A DNA stretch of 7,500 nucleotides, from positions 1-7,500 of the forward strand of contig CATPAX010000144.1 in the NCBI GenBank assembly GCA_955652215.1, read 5' to 3'. The notes under the pieces are model-generated. The model ran no database searches, was not told where the DNA came from, and saw only the letters and a program-made list of their open reading frames with translations. This document shows, piece by piece, positions 1 to 5,551 of the stretch. Each line of letters opens with the position of its first letter. Position 1 is the first letter of the stretch. The translations under genes and the position numbers were made by a program. The DNA comes from an uncultured Solirubrobacteraceae bacterium (GTDB lineage Bacteria; Actinomycetota; Thermoleophilia; Solirubrobacterales; Solirubrobacteraceae).

Positions 1-602
1 AGGATGAACCAATAGGCGAACCCCGCACCCGCGATGAAGAGCGCGGGCGCGACCGTCATCAGCGGCGTCGCGACGCGCCGCTCGTTCGGGTCGAGCGCAG
101 GGATCACAAACGCGTAGCCCTCATAGATGATCAGGGGCAGGGTGAACAGCAGCGCGAAGTAGGCGCACACGACCAGCGTCGTCGTGAACGGCTCGCCGAC
201 CCCGATCGTGATCGGCTTCTCCCCTGTCGGCACGCTCTTCGGCAGGGCCTTCGCGGCCTCTGCCGCCCCCTGTTCGATTCGTTGAAACGCTTGCCTGTCG
301 ATGGGCGATAGCTGCGCGGAGGAGGCAAGTTGCTGGGCGCCCGTTTCGATCGACGTGAGGCCATGGCGAAGGCTGGCCGACTCAGTGGGCAACGCCGCCA
401 GGCCGTGCTGGTTCGTTACGGACGAGAGGTGGGGCAGCGCGCGGTTCAGCACGCTGAGCAGGGCGTTGTTCTGCCAGAAGCAGACACCGAAGGCGATGCC
501 CAGCGCGATGCCGCAGACGATCAGCCGAGAGCGCAGCTCGTCGAGGTGCTCGACGATGCTCAGACGGTCCTCGTGCCCGATGGGCCGAAGCGGCTTAGCC
601 AT
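1..602 (-). CDS. tatC: Sec-independent translocase subunit TatC (3' end outside window)
   Basis: TatC is the multi-spanning membrane receptor of the twin-arginine pathway, which exports folded proteins. The visible 200 residues start at an ATG (602-600) and run off the left edge. An amphipathic N-terminus carries the family motif EHLDELRSRL (18-27), matching the E. coli segment that contains Glu15. Membrane segment 1 is about residues 27-42 and segment 2 about 139-160. The first cytoplasmic loop has F165 and E174, nine residues apart as are E. coli Phe94 and Glu103, both part of the signal-peptide binding site. Segment 3 begins near residue 180. Between segments 1 and 2 the protein is about 64 residues longer than E. 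coli TatC, and the extra part is polar with a likely helical stretch (about 75-120). The gene lies 24 bases downstream of tatA and is presumably cotranscribed. The ribosome binding site is weak (GGGGCG). The identification is firm. Confidence 0.95.
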   Translation of the reverse strand, partial: MAKPLRPIGHEDRLSIVEHLDELRSRLIVCGIALGIAFGVCFWQNNALLSVLNRALPHLSSVTNQHGLAALPTESASLRHGLTSIETGAQQLASSAQLSPIDRQAFQRIEQGAAEAAKALPKSVPTGEKPITIGVGEPFTTTLVVCAYFALLFTLPLIIYEGYAFVIPALDPNERRVATPLMTVAPALFIAGAGFAYWFI

Positions 603-626
603 GACCCGCGCCCCGGCGACTAGCCG

Positions 627-932
627 CTAGGAGCGGCGCTCTGAAGAGCCGACCTCGGTGCGCTGCGCCTCCGGCACGCTCTGCTGCGGGGCCTGCACGG
701 GGACGGAGGCCGGAGTCTGCGCAGGCGTGCTCGGCATTCCGTGGCTGCTGGCCTCATTGATTTGCGGCGGCGGCGGGTCGTCGGAGTCCTTGGAATCGCC
801 AGTGATCGAGTCCTTGAACTCACGAAGTCCAGTGCCGAGCTGCTTGCCGAGCCCCGGCAGCCGCTTGGGGCCGAAGATCAGCAGCGCGATCACCAGGATG
901 ATGATCAGGTCGGTGGTCGGATTGCGAAACAT
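627..932 (-). CDS. tatA: Sec-independent translocase subunit TatA
   Basis: This is a 101-residue TatA-family protein, which oligomerises with TatC to form the twin-arginine translocation site. It has a short N-terminal membrane helix (about 6-20), then the hinge motif FGPKRLPGLG (20-29), with the phenylalanine-glycine pair at 20-21 as in E. coli TatA. The amphipathic helix follows (about 22-43, ending in REFK). The tail (about 51-101) is rich in Pro, Ser and Gln and looks disordered. Position 8, usually a polar residue such as Gln in TatA and Glu in TatB, is Asp here. The ATG start is supported by a GGAGG eight bases upstream. tatC follows after 24 bases. No separate tatB is visible, so this could be the single TatA-type protein of a minimal TatAC system, although a second copy may lie elsewhere. 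Confidence 0.95.
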   Translation of the reverse strand: MFRNPTTDLIIILVIALLIFGPKRLPGLGKQLGTGLREFKDSITGDSKDSDDPPPPQINEASSHGMPSTPAQTPASVPVQAPQQSVPEAQRTEVGSSERRS

Positions 933-940
933 TCCGGATG

Positions 941-945
941 CCTCC
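941..945 (-). promoter_or_regulatory. Ribosome binding site of tatA
   Basis: GGAGG on the minus strand lies eight bases before the ATG of tatA. It is the clearest Shine-Dalgarno of the tat genes and fixes the tatA start. Confidence 0.7.
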
Positions 946-961
946 AGCTGGGGCGACCAAG

Positions 962-991
962 GTTAGCGGGGTCGGTTGGCGAATGATTCAA
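962..991 (-). promoter_or_regulatory. Weak candidate promoter for tatA-tatC
   Basis: On the minus strand a TTGAAT (991-986) is followed after 18 bases by GCTAAC (967-962). This would place transcription start near 955 and leave a leader of about 22 bases. The match to sigma70 consensus is only 4/6 and 3/6, so it rests mainly on position: this is the only gap upstream of tatA, shared with the divergent gene starting at 1057. Confidence 0.25.
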
Positions 992-1002
992 CAGATGCTC
1001 AA

Positions 1003-1046
1003 GGAGGTGGCTTACGACGCCGATTAACTGCCCAACAACCGCCTCC
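1003..1046 (+). other. Leader hairpin with an orphan Shine-Dalgarno sequence
   Basis: AAGGAGGTGG at 1001-1010 is a strong Shine-Dalgarno sequence, but no ATG, GTG or TTG follows at a usable distance. Its GGAGGTGG part (1003-1010) can pair with CCGCCTCC (1039-1046), giving eight base pairs including one G-U, with a 28-base loop. The stem ends ten bases before the ATG at 1057. It may be a leader structure affecting translation of the downstream gene, or a coincidence in GC-rich DNA. Confidence 0.3.
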
Positions 1047-1056
1047 CCGGAAAGCC

Positions 1057-1452
1057 ATGAACAAGCAGCCCAACGAGCACTCCGTACGTCGAATCGTCCT
1101 ACCAAGCGGCCGGACCATCGACGTCGTGCGCTTCGGCGCACCCGAGGCCCCGGCACGGCCGGCCGGCCTGCACATCTGCCCGCAGTGCAGCTGCGAGCTT
1201 GTCCAGCCCCTCTCTTGGTCTGAGGCTTCACAGGGAAAGTGGGACCTCACGCTCAGCTGCCCGAACTGCTGGTGGAGCACAGACGGCGTGTTCGGCGAGG
1301 AAGAAGTCCACGCGCTCGAGGATCAGCTAGACCGGGGTCTTGAGGACATGCTTCAGGATCTTCAGCGCCTTACGCAGGCGAACATGACCGACCAGGCCGA
1401 CCGGTTCGCCACGGCACTCCAGGCCGACCAGATCCTCCCCGAGGATTTCTAG
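1057..1452 (+). CDS. Conserved-type hypothetical protein with zinc-ribbon cysteines
   Basis: This is a 131-residue protein of unknown function, the only plus-strand gene here. The N-terminal part (about 11-26) looks like a short beta hairpin with the sequence VLPSGRTIDVV. Next come a CPQC (41-44), a further Cys46, and a CPNC (68-71), the two-knuckle pattern of a zinc ribbon. The C-terminal half (about 80-122) is acidic and probably helical, with leucines spaced as in a coiled coil (LEDQLDRGLEDML). The protein ends in an acidic ILPEDF. The ATG at 1057 was chosen because the sequence before it is low-complexity. An in-frame TTG at 976 would add 27 residues, but it lacks a ribosome binding site and would overlap the tat promoter region. 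The ribosome binding site before 1057 is poor (GGAAAG). The gene is divergent from tatA and convergent with the prenyl synthase gene. The zinc ribbon could bind nucleic acid or a protein partner; nothing shows which. Confidence 0.8.
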   Translation: MNKQPNEHSVRRIVLPSGRTIDVVRFGAPEAPARPAGLHICPQCSCELVQPLSWSEASQGKWDLTLSCPNCWWSTDGVFGEEEVHALEDQLDRGLEDMLQDLQRLTQANMTDQADRFATALQADQILPEDF

Positions 1453-1500
1453 TCACCTCTGAAAGCCACGCCCGCGGGGGGTCGCCGAGCTAGACAGCTC
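1453..1500. other. Short convergent intergenic gap with a small hairpin
   Basis: These 48 bases separate the stops of two convergent genes. They hold a GAGCT-AGAC-AGCTC hairpin (1487-1500, five pairs) directly after the stop codon of the minus-strand gene, and a CCCGCGGG palindrome just to its left. There is no run of T on either strand, so a classical intrinsic terminator is not evident. A bidirectional transcript-end structure is possible. Confidence 0.2.
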
Positions 1501-2472
1501 TCAGGCGTACCGCTCGACGACGCTGCCGGCTACAAGCTCGAGTGCTGAGCGCTGGCGCGGCGGGAGCTCAGACAGCAAGGACTTGGCATCCTCGGCGAGC
1601 CCCACGGCCCGATCCTTGGCGTCGGCGAGTGCGCCTGTCGACTCGATCCAGTCGCAGACCGTCGCCGCCTGCGCCGCGCCTTTCAGCTCCCGCAGATTGA
1701 CTGGGGCGCGACCCGGATCACGGTCCCGAGCGAGGATCAGGGGCAAGGTGACGGTGCCGTCCAGCAGGTCGGTCCCCCGGGGCTTTCCCGTGCGCTCCGG
1801 TGGACCCGCGACGTCGAGCACGTCGTCGAGGATCTGGAACGCGACGCCGATCCGCTCCCCGAACAGACCAAGCGCCATGGACGGCTCGGAGGACTCGAGG
1901 CCGCCGAGCTCGCAGGCGGCGCGGAACAGCACGGCGGTCTTCATCCGGCAACGCTCCAGGTAGCGCTCGGTCGGAGTGTCGAGATTCCATGCGTCGCTTC
2001 GCTGCATCAGCTCTCCCTCGGCGAGCTCCGAGCTCGCCCTGGCCAGAATTCGGACCGCTTGAGGCGATCCGCCGCCCGCCAGCTCCGCGAACGCCCGAGA
2101 GAAGAGCAGATCGCCGGTAGCGGTGGCGGAAGCGCGGCCTCCGGCCGCGACCACCGTGGGTCTCCCGCGGCGCAGCGCCGAGCCGTCGAGCACATCGTCG
2201 TGGACGAGCGTCGCGCCGTGTACCAGCTCGATCGCGACCGCAGCCCTCAGGAGACCATCGCTATTGGGCGGAGGAACGCCCGCCGCAAGGCAGGCGAGCA
2301 GCGGGCGCAGGCGTTTGCCGCCGGCGGAGATCGTGTCACCGGCGTGTCGAGCGAGCAGCGCACCGTGTCCCGTGGCGAGCTCAGCCATCCTCGCCTCGAG
2401 ACGGTCCATGACGCTCGTGAGGACTTCTCCGCCGGCGTTGAACACAGCTTGCACCGCGACGACCGTGCTCAC
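1501..2472 (-). CDS. Trans-polyprenyl diphosphate synthase (menaquinone side chain)
   Basis: This 323-residue all-helical prenyltransferase joins isopentenyl diphosphate units to an allylic primer to make a long isoprenoid diphosphate. Family landmarks are all present: GGKRLRP (51-57) for diphosphate binding, the first aspartate-rich motif DDVLD (92-96), GDLLFSRAF (120-128), and the second aspartate-rich motif within FQILDDVLD (212-220). The residues four and five before the first motif are small (Thr88, Ala87). In this family, small residues there allow long products, whereas aromatic ones give short C15-C20 products. The GTG start at 2472 overlaps the menG stop as GTGA and has GGGAG six bases upstream (2483-2479). 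An ORF start further upstream at 2667 would run inside menG and adds unlikely sequence. Position directly after menG and the qcr genes suggests a role as the menaquinone-tail synthase (HepT-like catalytic subunit or homomeric octaprenyl type). Product length cannot be read from sequence. Confidence 0.93.
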   Translation of the reverse strand: MSTVVAVQAVFNAGGEVLTSVMDRLEARMAELATGHGALLARHAGDTISAGGKRLRPLLACLAAGVPPPNSDGLLRAAVAIELVHGATLVHDDVLDGSALRRGRPTVVAAGGRASATATGDLLFSRAFAELAGGGSPQAVRILARASSELAEGELMQRSDAWNLDTPTERYLERCRMKTAVLFRAACELGGLESSEPSMALGLFGERIGVAFQILDDVLDVAGPPERTGKPRGTDLLDGTVTLPLILARDRDPGRAPVNLRELKGAAQAATVCDWIESTGALADAKDRAVGLAEDAKSLLSELPPRQRSALELVAGSVVERYA

Positions 2473-3230
2473 GGCACACTCCCGACGTGCAGGGCAATGA
2501 TGCCGCCAGCCGTGATCAGGTAGCGGACATCGCGCAGCCCGCAGCTCCACATGATCCCGGCCAGCTGCTCGGGCCCGGGGAAGCGCCTCACTGAGCTCGG
2601 CAGATAGCTGTAGGCCGCGGAATCGCCGGCCAGGCGCCCGAGCGCGGGCACCGCCCGGTCGAACCACAGTTCGAAGAAGGTCGACAGGGGCGGCCGACGG
2701 GGGGTAGTTATCTCGAGCACCACGACGCGACCGCCGGAGCGCACCACGCGTGTCATCTCCGCGAGGCCACGCCCCAGGTCCGAGAAGTTACGGGCGCCGA
2801 AGCCGACGGTGGCGGCGGCGAACTCGCCGTCCCCGTAGGGCAGCGCCAGCGCATTTGCCGCCTCGAAGCGAATACGAGCCTCCGGCGGATCCGCTGCAGC
2901 CTTCTCGCGCGCGAGCACCAGCATCTGCTCGGAGAAGTCCGTGGCGAGGACCTCCCCCCCGGGCGCGACCCGGCGCGCAAGCCCCAGGGCGAGGTCGCCG
3001 GTGCCGGTGGCGACGTCGAGCGCTCGATCACCCGGTGCGAGCGCCGCCAGGTCCGCCGCACGCCGCCGCCAGGTGTGATGGAGGCCGGCCGTCATCACTC
3101 CGTTCATGCGGTCGTAGACGCCGGCGATGCGATCGAACATGGCCCGCACCTGGGCCTCCTCGAGAGTGCCAGGGGCGGAGCGCCCGCCGCGATTGACGCC
3201 GACTGGCGCGGAGGTGGATCCGCTGGTCAA
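2469..3230 (-). CDS. menG: Demethylmenaquinone methyltransferase (UbiE/MenG family)
   Basis: This SAM-dependent methyltransferase performs the last step of menaquinone synthesis, methylating demethylmenaquinone. The 253-residue protein aligns along its length with UbiE/MenG. Landmarks are MFDRIAGVYDRMN (31-43), the SAM glycine-rich loop LDVATGTGD (71-79), the acidic ribose-binding ATDFS (96-100), the family signature GFGARNFSD (143-151), and a C-terminal TAGGIIALH (240-248). The listed start is a TTG with no good ribosome binding site, 12 bases after the qcrC stop. A GTG at residue 28 (3149-3147) is preceded by GAGGAGG and is a real alternative, although it would trim a conserved-looking helix. 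The reading frame is the same as that of qcrC, separated only by the qcrC TAG. Its 3' end overlaps the prenyl synthase start. Menaquinone rather than ubiquinone is inferred from the bc-complex type and lineage. Confidence 0.94.
   Translation of the reverse strand: MTSGSTSAPVGVNRGGRSAPGTLEEAQVRAMFDRIAGVYDRMNGVMTAGLHHTWRRRAADLAALAPGDRALDVATGTGDLALGLARRVAPGGEVLATDFSEQMLVLAREKAAADPPEARIRFEAANALALPYGDGEFAAATVGFGARNFSDLGRGLAEMTRVVRSGGRVVVLEITTPRRPPLSTFFELWFDRAVPALGRLAGDSAAYSYLPSSVRRFPGPEQLAGIMWSCGLRDVRYLITAGGIIALHVGSVP
2479..2483 (-). promoter_or_regulatory. Ribosome binding site deciding the prenyl synthase start
   Basis: GGGAG on the minus strand lies six bases before the GTG at 2472, inside the 3' end of menG. 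It supports the GTGA-overlap start and translational coupling with menG. Confidence 0.6.
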
Positions 3231-3242
3231 GATCAGGCGAGG

Positions 3243-3980
3243 CTACTGAAGCAGCGACAGGAAGCCCACGAGATCCCTGAACTTCTGTGGCTGGTTAGCC
3301 GCGAGGCTCTTGAACGACGGCATCGGCGGAGTCGGATTGATCAAGGTGGAAGCGATCGCCCCCGGCTCCAAGGTCTTCGCGACGTGCGTGAGCGAAGGAC
3401 CAGGGCCGTTATTGCCGTTGCTCCCGATCACATGACACGCCAGGCACCCCGACTGGCCCACCACCAGCTCGCCCGCCCGAAAGGTCGCTTTCTCGCTCGC
3501 CGTGAGGCTCGCGGGTGGCGGAAGGTTCACCGAGTTCGGGTCTCCGGTGTTGGCGCCGGTGTACGTCAGGTACGCCATCGCGGTGATCACCGTGATCCCG
3601 GCGGCAAACGCGACCGGACGCCGCTCGATCCGCCGCTCCGGGCTCCGGTCGTAGAACGGCAGCAGGAACAGCAGGATCATGGCGATCGTCGGCACTCCGA
3701 TCGTCGCCATCGGGGTGAACTTCGGGACGTTCTTCATCACCCGCAGGACCTCGAACAGGAAGTAGAAGTACCAGTCGGGTCGAGGGACATACGTGGCGGT
3801 GGTCGGGTTGGCCTTCGGGGCCAGCTCATCCCCGAACAGCAGCGCGAGGAAGATGATCACGAGCATCACGATCAACGCCATGATCGAGTCCTTGGCGACC
3901 GCGTACGGGAAGAACGGCTTGCCCTGATTCTTCAGGATCGAGTACTCGCGGAGGTACTGCTCCTTCTGGGCTTGATTCAT
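3243..3980 (-). CDS. qcrC: Menaquinol-cytochrome c reductase cytochrome b/c subunit (QcrC type)
   Basis: This 245-residue fusion joins the C-terminal part of cytochrome b (like subunit IV of the b6f complex) to a single c-type cytochrome. Three membrane helices are visible, at about 31-51, 93-109 and 123-141. Before the second is the quinol-oxidation (Qo) motif, here PDWY (68-71) in place of PEWY. The outward-facing C-terminal domain (about 163-245) has one heme attachment site, CLACH (179-183). Met220 within PPMPSF is the likely sixth heme ligand. Bacillus QcrC has the same plan. The ATG start has a GGAG about nine bases upstream (3993-3990). It follows qcrB after 34 bases and precedes menG by 12. 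The role is electron transfer from menaquinol through the b hemes and the Rieske cluster to heme c and onward to a terminal oxidase. Confidence 0.95.
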   Translation of the reverse strand: MNQAQKEQYLREYSILKNQGKPFFPYAVAKDSIMALIVMLVIIFLALLFGDELAPKANPTTATYVPRPDWYFYFLFEVLRVMKNVPKFTPMATIGVPTIAMILLFLLPFYDRSPERRIERRPVAFAAGITVITAMAYLTYTGANTGDPNSVNLPPPASLTASEKATFRAGELVVGQSGCLACHVIGSNGNNGPGPSLTHVAKTLEPGAIASTLINPTPPMPSFKSLAANQPQKFRDLVGFLSLLQ

Positions 3981-4014
3981 GCGCCCGATCTCCGGTGCCC
4001 GGCGCGAGGAGAGC

Positions 4015-4815
4015 TCATAGCTCGGTCTCGGGCTCTAGCTCCGGCTGGGGGTCGGCCTTGATCCACGGCGGCGCAGTGATCCCGAGCTTGGAGACGAGGT
4101 ACAGGTGCACGCCGATGAGTGCAGCGATCGCTCCGGGCACGATCAGCATGTGGATCGCGTAGAACCGCGAGAGCGTCGTCGCGCCGAACTCCGGGCCGCC
4201 TCGCAGGAAGTCAGACAGGAACGGACCGACGAATGGGCCTGTGCCGTTGATGTTGACGCCGACGATCGTGGCCCAATAGGCGCGCTGGTCGAAGGGCAGC
4301 AGGTACCCCGTGAAGCCCATCACAAGTGTGAGGATCAGCAGCACTACGCCGATGATCCAGGTCAGCTCGCGCGGGTACTTGTAGGCACCGTAGAAGAACA
4401 CGCGCGACATGTGCAGGAAGATCAGGATGATCATCACCGACGCGCCCCACTTGTGCATGGCGCGGACGAACTGGCCGAGGAATGCGTCGTCGGTGATGTA
4501 GCGGATCGACTCGTACGCGCCGCCGCCAGCGTCCGGGCGGTAGAACATCGCCAGGAACACGCCCGTGACGGCCTGGGAGAGGAACGCGAACATCGTCGCC
4601 GACCCCAGGGTGTAAGCCCAGTTGATCCCCTTCGGGACCTTCCGGAAGAGCATCCACCTGACTCCCGGGGAGAGCGAGGTGCGCTCGTCGATCCAGTCGA
4701 CGACGGTGATCCCAGCCTCGGCCGGCGAGAATGCGCCGACGTCTTCGGGCTCGCCCGGCTTCTTGGGCTTCGGCTGGAGGACCTTCGGTAGCGGCGGTGC
4801 TGGGAGGCGGGGCAT
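4015..4815 (-). CDS. qcrB: Menaquinol-cytochrome c reductase cytochrome b subunit (b6-type N-terminal half)
   Basis: This 266-residue membrane protein carries the two b hemes. Four helices are visible (about 66-90, 121-143, 151-174 and 219-243). Heme ligands are His121 and His135 in the second helix and His222 and His237 in the fourth. The fourth-helix pair is 15 apart, the b6 spacing, rather than 14 as in mitochondrial cytochrome b. The segment GYLLPFDQRAYWA (170-182) is typical of the family. The first about 50 residues are a Pro/Lys-rich extension, probably cytoplasmic. There is no cysteine in the protein: the position aligned with the b6 cysteine that anchors the extra heme (ci/cn), in NIFYCLGG of b6, is Thr69 here. 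The ATG lies two bases after the qcrA stop, with AGGA touching the start codon. Together with qcrC it makes a complete split cytochrome b. Confidence 0.95.
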   Translation of the reverse strand: MPRLPAPPLPKVLQPKPKKPGEPEDVGAFSPAEAGITVVDWIDERTSLSPGVRWMLFRKVPKGINWAYTLGSATMFAFLSQAVTGVFLAMFYRPDAGGGAYESIRYITDDAFLGQFVRAMHKWGASVMIILIFLHMSRVFFYGAYKYPRELTWIIGVVLLILTLVMGFTGYLLPFDQRAYWATIVGVNINGTGPFVGPFLSDFLRGGPEFGATTLSRFYAIHMLIVPGAIAALIGVHLYLVSKLGITAPPWIKADPQPELEPETEL

Positions 4816-4817
4816 TC

Positions 4818-5492
4818 CTATTTCCCTGGGAGAACCGACGTGTCAAAGCGCGCCGGGTAGAGGAACTGGCCGACGCCGTCGAGCGGCTCGCCTGGGTCAC
4901 GGGGCGAGAAGCGCTGAAGCTCGCTATTGACCGAGTAGCGCGGCCCGATCTGAACGTAGCCCTGATACACGCGGGTGTAGAAGCGATCGAGCGGCCGCAC
5001 CGGCGGACCTCCGGCGACCATCCCGCGGAAGTCGTATACGCCACCGTGGCAGGGACAGATGAAGCGCTGGGCGGCGTCCACGTAGCGCACTGGGCAGCCC
5101 AGGTGCATGCAGCGCGAGGACAGGGCAATGAAGTGGTTGTACTGGTCCTCGTGCTCGGTGTCGATGCTCGAGTTACGGGCGCGGACATAGGCGATCGAGT
5201 ATCCGGCCTCGCCGATTCCGGGAACGATCGTCAGCACCTTGGTGACGTAAGTGTCGGTGGGGAAGTCGCCCGGCACCCCGATCGTCTGCCACGAGAACGG
5301 CACACGGCTGAAGATCGGCCCGAGCGCGAATCCGAGCACCGGGAGGGTGAACGCCGCGGCCGCCACTGCGCCCGCTCCGTTCGTTACGACATCCATGAAC
5401 CGCCGACGGGTGATCGTCTCGCCGTCGAACGCGCCCGGCATCTCGCGGTCGATGGTGTACTTGGATTTCTTCTGTTTATGGCGGGCCGGCAC
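4818..5492 (-). CDS. qcrA: Rieske iron-sulfur subunit of the menaquinol-cytochrome c reductase
   Basis: This 224-residue Rieske protein takes the first electron from menaquinol at the outer face of the membrane. The N-terminus has a twin-arginine signal, TRRRFMD (28-34), followed by a hydrophobic segment (about 38-60) that should stay as the membrane anchor. The [2Fe-2S] domain has box 1 CMHLGC (128-133) and box 2 CPCHGG (146-151). Expected ligands are Cys128, His130, Cys146 and His149, with a disulfide between Cys133 and Cys148. A GPPVRPL (162-168) loop follows, as in the family. A single anchor helix sets it apart from the three-helix Rieske proteins of mycobacteria. The start is a GTG; an ATG at residue 18 (5441-5439) is an alternative that keeps the signal. 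It is the first gene after a probable promoter and heads qcrABC-menG-prenyl synthase. Confidence 0.95.
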   Translation of the reverse strand: MPARHKQKKSKYTIDREMPGAFDGETITRRRFMDVVTNGAGAVAAAAFTLPVLGFALGPIFSRVPFSWQTIGVPGDFPTDTYVTKVLTIVPGIGEAGYSIAYVRARNSSIDTEHEDQYNHFIALSSRCMHLGCPVRYVDAAQRFICPCHGGVYDFRGMVAGGPPVRPLDRFYTRVYQGYVQIGPRYSVNSELQRFSPRDPGEPLDGVGQFLYPARFDTSVLPGK

Positions 5493-5508
5493 GGAGCTTC
5501 TTTACTGG

Positions 5509-5537
5509 ATTGAACGCGCCGGAGAGCCTATCGTCAA
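5509..5537 (-). promoter_or_regulatory. Candidate sigma70-type promoter of the qcrABC-menG operon
   Basis: On the minus strand TTGACG (5537-5532, 5/6 match) is followed after exactly 17 bases by TTCAAT (5514-5509, 4/6 match). Transcription would begin near 5502, leaving only about ten bases before the GTG of qcrA. It lies in the 59-base gap after the 186-residue gene, the largest gap in the minus-strand cluster from 7500 to 1501. No hairpin terminator is seen in the gap, so readthrough from hemL may add to expression. Confidence 0.45.
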
Positions 5538-5551
5538 CAAAGAGACGACCG

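Noticed and set aside
976..1056. TTG start at 976 for the zinc-ribbon protein
   Set aside because: The added 27 residues are low-complexity, no ribosome binding site precedes the TTG, and it would occupy the likely tatA promoter. It cannot be fully excluded.
1487..1500. Intrinsic terminator between the convergent genes
   Set aside because: The stem is only five pairs and there is no T-run on either strand.
2473..2667. Extended N-terminus for the prenyl synthase
   Set aside because: The extra 65 residues overlap menG and are Arg/Pro-rich; the GTG at 2472 has a good ribosome binding site and gives a normal family length.
3075..4061. Long plus-strand open frame (328 codons) antisense to qcrC and menG
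   Set aside because: It lies opposite genes with full family motifs; its composition is Arg/His/Asp-rich, as expected for the complement of GC-rich coding DNA.
4211..5188. Minus-strand frame of 325 codons across qcrA and qcrB
   Set aside because: It is out of frame with two well-supported genes and rich in Arg, Ser and Thr without any motif.
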